A DNA stretch of 64,000 nt from JAFDVN01 sp964472275 (GTDB lineage Bacteria > Acidobacteriota > Holophagae > Holophagales > Holophagaceae). This document shows positions 18,054-26,799 of this stretch, in pieces. The stretch is from contig CAYYJN010000007.1 of the NCBI GenBank assembly GCA_964472275.1, forward strand, positions 7,070 to 71,069. Reading direction: 5' to 3'. The stretch's first letter is position 1. Every line of letters begins with the position of its first letter. The position numbers were made by a program, and so were the translations under genes. The notes under the pieces were generated by a model that was given only the letters and a program-made list of their open reading frames with translations, was not told where the DNA came from and did not search any database.

Positions 18054-19754
18054 ATGTCCCTTCAGGCCGCCCATGACTACCTCGCCGCGTCCCATCTGGA
18101 GGCGGAGCTTCGCGCGGAGCTGGAGCCGCTGGTGAAGGCGGCCGATAGCGGCGACACGGCGGCCATCGAGGAGTTGGACGACCGCTTCAGCGAGCCGCTG
18201 GCCTTCGGCACGGGCGGACTCCGCGGCCTCATGGGCGCGGGCCTGAAGCGCATGAACGCGGTCAATGTGCGGCGCGCGACGATGGCGCTCGCGAGCGTCA
18301 CGCAGCGCCGCGCGCCTGGGAAGAAGATCGCGCTCGTGGGCTACGACACGCGCCTCAACTCGGCGGCCTACGGCGAGGAAGCCGCGCGGACGCTGGCGGC
18401 GGCGGGCTACGAGGTCTACCTCGGCACGCGGCCCCTGCCCACGCCCTTCCTCTGCTTCGCCATGCGCGAACTGGGCGCGGCCTGCGGCGTCATCCTGACG
18501 GCCTCCCACAATCCGAAGGCCTACAACGGCTACAAAGCCTACGACGACCGCGGCGCGCAGCTCGTGTCGCCCTGGGATTCGGAAGTGGAAGCGGAGATGG
18601 CGAAGCTGCCGCTCGTGCCAGAGCCGCCCAAGGCCGATGCCGCGCGCATCAAGCCCATCCCAGCCGAAGTGGAATCCGCCTACACGGAACTCGCGCTCAG
18701 CCTACGCCGCCACCCGCAACCCTTCGCCCCCGCCAAGCTGCTCTACACGCCCTTCCACGGCACCGGCGGCGCCTTCGTGCCCGGCTTCTTCAAAGCCGCC
18801 GAGCTTCCGCTGGAAGCCGCGAAGGCCCAGAGCGTCCAGGACGGCAACTTCCCCACCGCGCCGCGCCCGAATCCTGAGGAGATCGCCGCCTACGGCGCGA
18901 CGCTCGACGAAGCGGCCGCGCTCGGCACCGAAGTCATCCTCGCCAACGATCCCGACGCGGACCGCATCGGCGTCGTCGCCAAGCGCAACGGCGCGTGGGA
19001 ACTGATGAGCGGCAACGACCTCGCCGCGTTGGCGCTGGACTACCTCTGCCGCTTCGGCGGGCTGAAAGGCGTCGTCGTCAGCACGGTGGTGACGAGCGAC
19101 TTTCTCGCCGAGGTGGCGAAGCAGCACGGGCTCCAGGTCATGTGGACCCTCACGGGATTCAAGAACATCGCCGCCTGCATGGACCGGCTCGTGGAGGTCG
19201 GCGAGGCCTACGCCTTCGGCGCCGAAGAAAGCTTCGGCATGCTGCTCAGCGACCGCCTGCGCGATAAGGACGGCGTGGCGACGAGCCTCGTCGTCGGCGA
19301 GATGATCGGCCACTACAAGGCGCTGGGTATGGGCCCCTTCGACGCCGTGCGCTTCCTCCAGAAGCAGGTGGGTGTCTTCCACAACCGCCTCGTGAACCTC
19401 GAAGACCCGCGCCCCGGAGGCGCCCAGCGCTTCGCGGAGGCCATGGCCCGCATCCGCGCCGCGGGCCTGACTACGCTCGGCGGTGAGAAGGTTGAAGCCT
19501 GGGAGGATTTCCAGACCGGCGAATTCCACGGCCGCGGTATCACGGAGCCGATCCTCGATCGTCCTGACCGCCGCGACATCGCGCAGGAGATCCCCCGCAG
19601 CAATGTGCTCAAGTTCCGCCTCGCGAGCGGCGCCTTCGCGGCCTTCCGCCCCAGCGGCACCGAGCCCAAGCTCAAGGTCTACCTCCAGAGCCGCACGGAC
19701 GAGGCGCTGCTGGACCGCCTCGAAGCTGAAGCGCGCAGCCTGTTGGGACTCTGA
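18054..19754 (+). CDS. Phosphosugar mutase (phosphoglucomutase/phosphomannomutase, PgcA type)
   Basis: The 566-residue alpha-D-phosphohexomutase shows the catalytic serine loop TASHNPKAYNGYKAYDDRG (about 148-166), the metal site NDPDADRIGV (about 299), the sugar-specificity region GAEESFG and the phosphate-binding RPSGTEPKLKVYL near the C-terminus. It interconverts hexose 1- and 6-phosphates. Its length and N-terminal FGTGGLRG are those of the PGM2/PgcA group. The substrate (glucose, mannose or pentose phosphate) cannot be decided. It overlaps ispD by one base (TGATG). Confidence 0.92.
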   Translation: MSLQAAHDYLAASHLEAELRAELEPLVKAADSGDTAAIEELDDRFSEPLAFGTGGLRGLMGAGLKRMNAVNVRRATMALASVTQRRAPGKKIALVGYDTRLNSAAYGEEAARTLAAAGYEVYLGTRPLPTPFLCFAMRELGAACGVILTASHNPKAYNGYKAYDDRGAQLVSPWDSEVEAEMAKLPLVPEPPKADAARIKPIPAEVESAYTELALSLRRHPQPFAPAKLLYTPFHGTGGAFVPGFFKAAELPLEAAKAQSVQDGNFPTAPRPNPEEIAAYGATLDEAAALGTEVILANDPDADRIGVVAKRNGAWELMSGNDLAALALDYLCRFGGLKGVVVSTVVTSDFLAEVAKQHGLQVMWTLTGFKNIAACMDRLVEVGEAYAFGAEESFGMLLSDRLRDKDGVATSLVVGEMIGHYKALGMGPFDAVRFLQKQVGVFHNRLVNLEDPRPGGAQRFAEAMARIRAAGLTTLGGEKVEAWEDFQTGEFHGRGITEPILDRPDRRDIAQEIPRSNVLKFRLASGAFAAFRPSGTEPKLKVYLQSRTDEALLDRLEAEARSLLGL

Positions 19755-20413
19755 TGCGCGCCTACCTCGCCATTCCCGCCGGAGGTCAGGGATTGCGCAT
19801 GGGCGGCGGCGTGCCCAAGCAGTTCCGCGACTGGAACGGCAAGCCCCTGCTCCGCGCGACGGCGGAAGCCTTCTTCACCCGCGGCATGCCCGCCCTAGCG
19901 GGGCTCGCTTTCGCGGTGCCCGAGGATCGCGCGGATGAAGTCCGCGCCTGGCCCTTCCCCGTGCCGGTGTTCGTGACCGTGGGCGGCGCCACGCGCCAGG
20001 CCTCCGTCGCCGCCGCGCTCGCGGCGTTGCCCGATGAACCCGAAGCCGCCGTGCTCATCCACGATGGCGTGCGCCCCTTCCCGCCCGCGGATCCCATCCA
20101 CGCCGCGCTGGACGCGCTGGAAACCTGGGATGGCGCCGTGCTGGCCGAACCCTGCACCGACACCCTGAAGCGCGTGGACGCCCGCTTGCGCATCGTCGCC
20201 ACCGAACCCCGCGAACAGTTCTACCGCGCCCAGACGCCCCAGGTCTCACGCCTCGCCACCTGGCGCAACGCCTTCGCCGCCGCCGCGCGGGAAGGCTTCA
20301 CCGGCACCGACGATGTGGCCCTCCTCGAGCGCCTCGGCCTCCGCGTCAAAGTCATCCCCTCCACCAGCGCCAACCTCAAAGTGACGACGCCGGAGGATTG
20401 GGCGCGGCTCTGA
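19754..20413 (+). CDS. ispD: 2-C-methyl-D-erythritol 4-phosphate cytidylyltransferase
   Basis: A 219-residue nucleotidyltransferase with the N-terminal AIPAGGQGLRMGGGVPKQF (CTP-binding Gly-rich loop and Lys), VLIHDGVRPF and the C-terminal TDDVALLERLG and VKVIPSTSANLKVTTPEDW. It activates MEP with CTP in the non-mevalonate isoprenoid pathway. The rest of the MEP genes are elsewhere. A short ACCACA-CCC-TGTGGT hairpin follows the stop at 20413-20427 and could weakly terminate. Confidence 0.93.
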   Translation: MRAYLAIPAGGQGLRMGGGVPKQFRDWNGKPLLRATAEAFFTRGMPALAGLAFAVPEDRADEVRAWPFPVPVFVTVGGATRQASVAAALAALPDEPEAAVLIHDGVRPFPPADPIHAALDALETWDGAVLAEPCTDTLKRVDARLRIVATEPREQFYRAQTPQVSRLATWRNAFAAAAREGFTGTDDVALLERLGLRVKVIPSTSANLKVTTPEDWARL

Positions 20414-20493
20414 CCACACCCTGTGGTGCGACGGCGGCGCGACGGCTCGGTCACGGGTTCATCAATCATCTTTTATATCAATAATTGAGAAAT

Positions 20494-20508
20494 TGGCACC
20501 GTCCTCGC
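20494..20508 (+). promoter_or_regulatory. Possible sigma-54 (-24/-12) promoter before lpxC
   Basis: TGGCACCGTCCTCGC matches the sigma-54 consensus TGGCACN5TTGC with correct GG-to-GC spacing and one mismatch in the -12 element (TCGC for TTGC). It sits in an AT-rich patch (20466-20493) unlike the rest of the region. The start site would be only about 10 bp before the lpxC start, which counts against it, and no enhancer site is evident. Confidence 0.3.
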
Positions 20509-20530
20509 TTTACCGGATTCGAGGATGCCC

Positions 20531-21451
20531 ATGCCCCGCGCCACCACGCCCCAGACCCTGGCCCGCGAGATCACGATCTCGGGTCATGGGCTGCATGGCG
20601 CCCGGCCTTCCCGCGTCCGCCTCGTGCCCGTGGAGCAGCCCAGCGGCCTCGTCTTCAAGCACCTGGGCACTGGCGTCGAGATTCCCGCCTCCGCCGATTT
20701 CGCGGGCGATATCCAACTGGCCACGACCCTTGTGAAGGACGGTGTGCGCCTGCAGACCATCGAGCACCTGCTCTCCGCCCTCGTGGGCCTCGAAGTGGAG
20801 CATCTGCTCATCGCGGTCGAAGGCGAAGGCACCGACACCGAACTGCCCATCCTCGATGGCAGCGCGCGGCCTTGGATGGAAGCCATCCTCCAGACTGGCG
20901 TGCGCAGCCTGAACGGTTCGCGCCGCTTCATCAAGGTGCTGCGCCCCGTCGAAGTGGAGCGTGGCGGCAAGCGCATCCGCGTGAGCCCCTACGACGGCCT
21001 GCGCGTGCGCTACACCATTGATTTCCCCCTCGCCTCGCTGGGCCGTCAGAGCCGCGAGCTGAGCATCACGCCTGAGAAGTACCGCGCCGAAGTGGGCGCC
21101 GCGCGCACCTTCTGCCTGGAGCAGGAGATTGATTGGATGCGCGCGAACGGCCTCGCCTTGGGCGGCAGCCTGGACAACGCCGTGGTCTACGGCGCGGAAG
21201 GCCCGCTCAACGAAAGCCTGCGTTTCCACGACGAGGCCGTGCGCCACAAGATCCTCGACCTGCTCGGCGACATCGCCCTCCTGGGCGCGCCGTTGCTGGG
21301 CCTCATCGAAGCCCAGGCCGCCGGCCACGCGCTGCATGTGGACCTCGTGAAAGCCCTTCTCGCCGACCGGTCCGCCTGGACCTGGGCCGAAGCCACCGAA
21401 CCGATCCGGACCCCCGCCCTCTTCCGTCCCGCGCTCGTGGCTTCGGCCTGA
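20531..21451 (+). CDS. lpxC: UDP-3-O-acyl-N-acetylglucosamine deacetylase LpxC
   Basis: The 306-residue zinc deacetylase has QTIEHLLSAL (zinc His), ELPILDGSARPWMEA, FPLASLGRQ, GGSLDNAVVY, and FHDEAVRHKILDLLGDIALLG carrying the other zinc ligands and the catalytic His region. It performs the committed step of lipid A synthesis and confirms an LPS-bearing outer membrane. GAGG lies 6 bp before the ATG at 20531 but directly abuts the ATG at 20525, so I prefer 20531. hisD follows closely, so lpxC may lead the his transcript. Confidence 0.95.
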   Translation: MPRATTPQTLAREITISGHGLHGARPSRVRLVPVEQPSGLVFKHLGTGVEIPASADFAGDIQLATTLVKDGVRLQTIEHLLSALVGLEVEHLLIAVEGEGTDTELPILDGSARPWMEAILQTGVRSLNGSRRFIKVLRPVEVERGGKRIRVSPYDGLRVRYTIDFPLASLGRQSRELSITPEKYRAEVGAARTFCLEQEIDWMRANGLALGGSLDNAVVYGAEGPLNESLRFHDEAVRHKILDLLGDIALLGAPLLGLIEAQAAGHALHVDLVKALLADRSAWTWAEATEPIRTPALFRPALVASA

Positions 21452-21515
21452 TGGCCGAAGAATCCTGTTGCGCGGGGGCTGCCTTCCGCGCCAGACTCCT
21501 AACTTCGCCCTTGAG

Positions 21516-22823
21516 GTGCACAGGTGTTGCTTCATCTCGAAAGCTGATCTGACGAACCCGGCGGAGCTGCCTGGTTGGGTGGCGCGCTTGGCGAGACCAG
21601 CGGAGATCGAGGCGGACACGAAGGAGCGGGTCGCGGAGATCCTGGCATCCGTGCGCGCCGAGGGCCTGCCCGCCGCGCTGCGCTTCACGAAAGCCTTCGA
21701 CGGCGTGCGATTGGAGGAGGTCGGCCTTCGCGTCCCGCCCGCCGCCATGCGCGAAGCCCTCGCGACGCTTGAAGCGGAGCGTCCCGCCCTCGTCGCCGCG
21801 CTGCGGGAGATGATCGCGGGCATTCGCCGCTTCGCCCGCGCTCAGCGCGCCGCGCTCGTGGACCTGGGCCTTCCCCTTCCCGGCGGCGGCTCCGTGGGTG
21901 AGCGCTGGGTTCCGGTCGCAACCGCGGGCGTCTACATTCCCGGTGGGCGCGCCTTCTATCCGAGCACCCTCGCCATGACCGTGATCCCCGCTCAGGAAGC
22001 TGGGGTGCGTCGCATCGTGGGCACGACGCCGCCCAATCCGGCTCCCGTGATCCTCGCGACGGCGGCGTTGTTGGGGCTGGATGATCTCATCACCCTCGGC
22101 GGCGCCCAAGGCGTGGCCTGGCTCGCCTACGGCGAAGGGGTGGATTTCATCGCCGGGCCGGGCAACCGCTTCGTCGCCGAAGCCAAGCGCCAGCTCCTTG
22201 GTCAGGTGGGCATTGATGCCCTCGCGGGGCCGACGGAAGTGCTCATCCTAGCCGATGCTTCCGCGGATGCCGCGCGCGTGGCCGAGGATCTGCTCGCCCA
22301 GTCGGAGCACGATCCGGACGCGGCCTCCGTGCTCGTGTCCGAGGACGCGGCGTTGCTGGATCGCGTCGAAGCGATCCTCGTCGCGCGCGCCGCCGCGTCG
22401 TCGAAGCGCGCGATCCTTGAAGCGAGCCTGTCGCGCCATGGCTTGCTGCTCCGCGCGGACAAGGATCTGGCCCTCGCCTTCGCCCAGGCCTGGGCGCCAG
22501 AGCATCTCGAATTGCAGGTGCGCGATCCCGAAGCCTGGCTTCCGCGCCTCACCGCCGCCAGTGCCGTCTTCATCGGCGGCGCCAGCGCGGAGGCCTTCGG
22601 CGACTATGGCGCTGGGCCGAACCATGTGCTGCCGACGATGCGCGGCGCGCGCTTCAGCTCACCCCTCGGCGTCGCCAGTTTCATGAAACGCCAAAGCCTA
22701 CTGAGGCTTTCAGAAGCCGATGCAGACGCCATGTCGCCTTGGGTGGCCGAGCTCGCCACCGCCGAAGGCCTGCCCCACCACGCCGCCAGCGCCGCGCTCC
22801 GCGCCCATCACGCCCACGCCTAG
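21516..22823 (+). CDS. hisD: Histidinol dehydrogenase
   Basis: The protein contains GIRRFARAQRAALVD, WVPVATAGVYIPGGRAFYPS, FIAGPGNRFVAEAKRQL, GPTEVLILAD, QSEHDPDAASVLV and NHVLPTMRGARFSSPLGV, all typical of HisD. It oxidises histidinol to histidine in the last two steps. The start is uncertain: no in-frame ATG precedes conserved sequence. I use the GTG at 21516; a TTG at 21468 is the alternative. A better N-terminus, MLLHLES from the GTG at 21524 behind TTGAGG, lies in another frame, so a small indel is conceivable. It is the first gene of the his operon. Confidence 0.93.
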   Translation: MHRCCFISKADLTNPAELPGWVARLARPAEIEADTKERVAEILASVRAEGLPAALRFTKAFDGVRLEEVGLRVPPAAMREALATLEAERPALVAALREMIAGIRRFARAQRAALVDLGLPLPGGGSVGERWVPVATAGVYIPGGRAFYPSTLAMTVIPAQEAGVRRIVGTTPPNPAPVILATAALLGLDDLITLGGAQGVAWLAYGEGVDFIAGPGNRFVAEAKRQLLGQVGIDALAGPTEVLILADASADAARVAEDLLAQSEHDPDAASVLVSEDAALLDRVEAILVARAAASSKRAILEASLSRHGLLLRADKDLALAFAQAWAPEHLELQVRDPEAWLPRLTAASAVFIGGASAEAFGDYGAGPNHVLPTMRGARFSSPLGVASFMKRQSLLRLSEADADAMSPWVAELATAEGLPHHAASAALRAHHAHA

Positions 22824-22880
22824 CGCGGCCTTCCTGCCGCGCCCACGCTTCGATTCCCGAGGCCTTCTCTCCGTGCATCC

Positions 22881-24778
22881 ATGACCTACTTCCGACCCGA
22901 TCTCGATGACCTCCGCGCCTACACCCGGCCGAACGAACCGGATGGACTCACGCGCCTGCACATGAATGAGGCCGCGAACGACTGGCCCGCGCCCGCGCGG
23001 GACGCGCTCCTGACGCGCCTGCGGGAGCTGCCTTTCCGCCAGTATCCGGAGCGGCAAGGCGAGCTCACGGAACGGCTGCGACTCCGCCTCGGCGCGCCCG
23101 CGGGCGGCGTGCTGCTGGGTCCTTCCAGCGGCGCGCTGCTGGACCTCGTCGCCCTCGCGGGACTTTCGGAAGGGGACACGGTCGCCGTGCCCGAGCCCGG
23201 CTTCTCCCTCTACCCGCTGCTCGTGAAGCGGAATCGCGGACAATTGGCGCGCGTTCCGGTGGGCGATGGTTTCCCGCTTGAGCCTTGGTTCGAAGCGCTC
23301 GACGCGAAGCCGCGCCAGCTCTGGCTCACGCTGCCCAACAATCCCAGTGGCGCGTGGCTGGATCCGGAAGCCATCGAGCCCCTGCTCCGCTCGGCGGAAG
23401 CGCGCGGCATCCTCGTCGTGCTGGACGAGGCCTACGCCGAATTCGCGCCTCGCACGCACCGCCTCGCGCCCGAGCGCTTCCCGAATCTCCTGCTGCTTCG
23501 CACTTTCTCGAAGGCCTTCGCCTGCGCGGCGTGGCGTCTGGGTTATCTGATCGGCGATCCCGCGCTGGTGGGGCGACTCGCCGCGCTCCAGCTTCCCTAC
23601 TCCATCCCGGCGCCGAGCCTGGAAGCCCTGGATGTGGCCCTGGACTTCGCCGCCGAATTCGAGCGGGAGATCCGCGCGACAGCACTTCGGCGAGATCGCC
23701 TCGCCGCGGGTCTGGATGGATTCACAGCTGCGCCCAGCGCGGCGAACTTCCTCCTCGTTCGCCCTGATCCGAGCCCGACGCTTCGGAAAGGCGGCCAGCT
23801 CGCGCGGGCCTTGCCAGGAACGGACGCGGCCCGGGTGAGCGTCGGCGACGAAGCCACCGCCGTGAGGACCGCTCATCTGCTGGATGGCCGCCTCGCCGAT
23901 CTGCCCGTTCCGTCGCCGCGCCGCCTCCTCGTGCTGGATGTTGACGGCGTCCTCATTGACGCTAGGGCGAGCTTCCAGGAGGCCGTGCGCCGCGCCCTCG
24001 CGGAGCTGCGGCCGGAGCTGNNNNNNNNNNNNNNNNNNNNNNNNNNNNNNNNNNNNNNNNNNNNNNNNNNNNNNNNNNNNNNNNNNNNNNNNNNNNNNNN
24101 NNNNNNNNNNNNNNNNNNNNGGCGAGCTTCCAGGAGGCCGTGCGCCGCGCCCTCGCGGAGCTGCGGCCGGAGCTGCCCTGGACGCCCGCGCACTTCACCG
24201 CCTTCAAGCGTGTGGGCGGCTTCAACAACGACTTCCGCCTCACGGCCGGCGCGTTGGCGCTGTCAGAAAAGGGAGGCATGGATCTTCTGCCGCGCCTCCG
24301 CGCCGCGGAAGGCAGAGGCTTCCCCGAGATCGAAGGCCGCATCCGCGATCTGGAGCCTTCCGCGCAGAGGATCGTGCAGCGCCACTACGCGGAAACCGTC
24401 GCCCTGGAACGCTCGCTCATCACGCGCGGTGAACTGGATATCGAAGGCTGGGATCTCGCCGTGCTCACGGGCCGGCCGCCGGAAGAGCTGGCCTTCGCCT
24501 GGAAGGTGCTGGGCTTCGAGCTTTCCGGCCTTTGCGATTCCGCGCCGCATCTGCGAAAACCCGAGCCCGGCGGCCTGCTCCAGTTGGCGGACGCCTACCG
24601 CGCCGAAGAAGTCCTCTTCGTCGGCGACACCCGCGATGACGCGACCTGCCTACGCGCGGCCTCAGGCCTTCGTCCCGACCTGCGCTGGCGCTTCGCCGCC
24701 GTGGGTCCGGACCGCGATCGTCTCGACGCCGATCTCCGTTTCGAAACCCTCCGCGACCTTCTGAAGGAGCTGCCATGA
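22881..24778 (+). CDS. hisC: HisC aminotransferase fused to a HAD phosphatase (probable histidinol-phosphatase)
   Basis: The N-terminal ~335 residues are histidinol-phosphate aminotransferase: NEAANDWPAP, LTLPNNPSGAWLDPE, VVLDEAYAEF, and the PLP lysine in LRTFSKAFACA. After a short linker, a HAD phosphatase domain follows with LVLDVDGVLID (nucleophile Asp), LTGRPPEEL, RKPEPGGL and FVGDTRDDATC. A 100-N run (24021-24120) interrupts the HAD part, but removing it and one copy of the flanking 55-bp duplication leaves one frame of about 580 residues. Since hisB here is only the dehydratase, the HAD domain probably dephosphorylates histidinol phosphate. The gene ends in an ATGA overlap with hisB. 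Confidence 0.88.
24021..24120. other. Assembly gap (100 N) flanked by a 55-bp exact duplication
   Basis: One hundred N are bordered on the left (23966-24020) and right (24121-24175) by the same 55 bases. Collapsing the two copies restores the HisC-HAD frame: the offset is 155 bp, and 23985 in the left frame corresponds to 24140 in the right frame. This looks like two contigs that overlap by an assembler k-mer but were scaffolded with a default gap, so little or no sequence is missing. Confidence 0.9.
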
Positions 24779-25359
24779 GACGAGCCCTCATCGAACGCGC
24801 CACCGCCGAAACCTCGGTGAAGCTCGCGCTGGATCTCGACGGCGGCGAGACCCGCATCGCCACCGGCCTCGCCTTCTTCGACCACATGCTCCACCAGCTC
24901 GCGAAGCATGGCGGTTTCGGCCTCGCGCTTGAAGCCAAGGGCGATCTGCCCGTGGACAGCCACCACCTCATCGAGGATGTGGGCCTCTGCCTGGGCGACG
25001 CGCTGCGCGAGGCCCTCGGCGAACGCCGCGGCATCGCCCGATTCGGCGAAGCCCATGTGCCGCTGGACGAGACGCTCGCACGCGTCGTCGTGGATCTTTC
25101 GGGCCGGCCCTACACCGTCTTCGAGGCGCCGATGCCAAGCCTCGTCCTCGGCGATGGTTTCCAAACCGAGATGGTGCGCGAATTCTTCATCGCCTTCGCC
25201 ACACGGGGGCAATTCAACCTCCACGCCGCCGTGCTCTACGGAATCAACACCCACCACAAGATCGAGGCGCTCTTCAAGGCGCTGGCGCTCGCGCTCCGGC
25301 GCGCGACGCGCCTGGACGGCGCGGCCCTGCCCTCCACCAAGGGGACACTCACAGCATGA
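24775..25359 (+). CDS. hisB: Imidazoleglycerol-phosphate dehydratase
   Basis: A 194-residue monofunctional dehydratase with two manganese-binding motifs: FFDHMLHQLAKHG and DSHHLIEDVG in the first half, GRPYTVF and LHAAVLYGINTHHKIEALFK in the second. It makes imidazole-acetol phosphate. Unlike enteric HisB it has no HAD phosphatase domain. That activity appears to be attached to HisC upstream. Confidence 0.96.
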   Translation: MRRALIERATAETSVKLALDLDGGETRIATGLAFFDHMLHQLAKHGGFGLALEAKGDLPVDSHHLIEDVGLCLGDALREALGERRGIARFGEAHVPLDETLARVVVDLSGRPYTVFEAPMPSLVLGDGFQTEMVREFFIAFATRGQFNLHAAVLYGINTHHKIEALFKALALALRRATRLDGAALPSTKGTLTA

Positions 25360-25380
25360 ACAGCTATCCCTCTCTTTTCT

Positions 25381-25490
25381 GGCGTCAGGCGTCAGGCGTC
25401 AGGCGCCGGGCCACCGGCGCGGACTGTGAGGCCCAAACTCGCGGGCCGAAGCCTGAAGCCGGAGGCCCGAAGCCCGCGGGCCGGAGGCCC
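25381..25490. repeat. Period-7 repeat element between hisB and hisH
   Basis: Tandem GGCGTCA (three and a half copies from 25381), a CGCCGGGCCACCGGCG hairpin, then degenerate 7-mers (GGGCCGA, AGCCTGA, AGCCGGA, GGCCCGA, AGCCCGC, GGGCCGG, AGGCCC). The last unit supplies the GGAGG that precedes the hisH start. It is the only sizeable gap inside the his operon. Confidence 0.75.
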
Positions 25491-25492
25491 AC

Positions 25493-26083
25493 ATGATCAC
25501 GATCCTCGATTACGGCGCGGGCAACCTCGCGTCGCTGGAAGGCGCGCTGGATCGCCTCGGCCTCGCCCACGCCCGCGCGGCCACGCCCACCGAGGACGCG
25601 GGCGGCCTGATGTTGCTGCCGGGCGTCGGTCACTTCGGCGCCGCCAAACGCGCGCTGCGAGCCTCCGGATGGTGGGACGCGCTGCCGGACCTCACCGGGG
25701 ATCGTCCGCTGCTCGGCATCTGCCTCGGCCTCCAGCTCCTCGCCGAAGGCAGCGACGAGGCGGGCGAAGCGGGTCTCGGCCTCCTCTCCGGCACGGCACG
25801 CAGGCTGGGCCCCGGCGTGAAGGTGCCCCACATGGGCTGGAGCCGCGTGCGCGCGGCGAAGCCCGAAGCCGCCGCGGCGGACGGCGCGTGGCTCTACTTC
25901 GTCCACAGCTACGCGCTCGACCTCAGCGCCGACACCACGCTCACCGCGGAACACGGCCGCGTCTTCACCGCTGCGGCCGCGCGGGGCAAGGTCGCGGGCT
26001 TCCAGCCGCACCCGGAAAAGTCCGGCGCCGATGGGCTCCAGCTGCTGGAACAAAGCTTGAAGCAGATCGCGGAGCCAGCATGA
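25493..26083 (+). CDS. hisH: Imidazole glycerol phosphate synthase glutaminase subunit
   Basis: This 196-residue class I amidotransferase has LDYGAGNLASLEGAL, the nucleophile cysteine in LLGICLGLQLLAEGS and the His/Glu pair in FQPHPEKSG. It supplies ammonia from glutamine to HisF. Its Shine-Dalgarno (GGAGG, 6 bp before the ATG) comes from the preceding repeat. It overlaps hisA by 4 bp. Confidence 0.96.
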   Translation: MITILDYGAGNLASLEGALDRLGLAHARAATPTEDAGGLMLLPGVGHFGAAKRALRASGWWDALPDLTGDRPLLGICLGLQLLAEGSDEAGEAGLGLLSGTARRLGPGVKVPHMGWSRVRAAKPEAAAADGAWLYFVHSYALDLSADTTLTAEHGRVFTAAAARGKVAGFQPHPEKSGADGLQLLEQSLKQIAEPA

Positions 26084-26799
26084 GCGTCCAACTCATTCCT
26101 TCCATGGACCTGCTGCAGGGGCGCGTCGTACGCCTGCACAAGGGCGATCCCGCGCAAGCCACCTTCTACGAGGTCGCGCCGGAGGCCTGGATCGAGCGCC
26201 TCGCCGAGGCCGGCACCACGCGCATCCACCTCGTGGATCTCGAAGGCGCTTTCGGCGGCGCGGCCCAACAGGTGTTCGAAGCCTTCCCATCGCGCTACCC
26301 GGCCATCCGCTTCCAGATGGGCGGCGGGCTGCGCTCCCGCGGCCGCATCCAGGCCGCGCTGGACGCGGGCTTCGAGGCGGTCGTCGGCACCCTCGCCGTG
26401 GAGCGGCCTCGCGAACTGGCGGGCCTTCCGCCTTCCCGCGTCATCGTCGCGCTCGACGCGCGCGGCCGCCGCGTGATGACGCGGGGCTGGCTGGTCGAGA
26501 GCGTGTGCGAAAGCACGGATGTCTTCGAAAGCCTCCTCACCTTCGGCTTCCGCCGCGCGCTGGTGACGGACATTGACCGCGACGGGACGATGGAAGGCCC
26601 CGGCCTCGAAACCATGGCCTGGATCGCATCCGAAGGCTTCGAAGTCCAGGCCAGCGGCGGCCTGCGGGACCTGGCGGATCTCGACGCGCTCGTCGGCGTG
26701 AAGGGCGTCACCGGCGCCATCAGCGGCAAGGCCTTGCTGGACGGGAAGCTCGACCTCGGAGACATGGCGGTCCGCGCGGCACTGAAGGGAGACGCCTGA
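26080..26799 (+). CDS. hisA: ProFAR isomerase HisA
   Basis: The 239-residue TIM-barrel enzyme has LIPSMDLLQGRVVRLHKGD (first phosphate site, catalytic Asp), the half-barrel motifs FQMGGGLRS and VVGTLAVE, the second catalytic Asp in VTDIDRDGTMEGPGLE, and QASGGLRDLADL. It isomerises 5'-ProFAR to PRFAR. It overlaps hisH at the start and hisF at the stop. Confidence 0.95.
   Translation: MSVQLIPSMDLLQGRVVRLHKGDPAQATFYEVAPEAWIERLAEAGTTRIHLVDLEGAFGGAAQQVFEAFPSRYPAIRFQMGGGLRSRGRIQAALDAGFEAVVGTLAVERPRELAGLPPSRVIVALDARGRRVMTRGWLVESVCESTDVFESLLTFGFRRALVTDIDRDGTMEGPGLETMAWIASEGFEVQASGGLRDLADLDALVGVKGVTGAISGKALLDGKLDLGDMAVRAALKGDA

Noticed and set aside
24121..24778. Separate HAD gene starting after the N run
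   Set aside because: The apparent start lies within the duplicated 55 bp, and collapsing the duplication joins it in frame to hisC.
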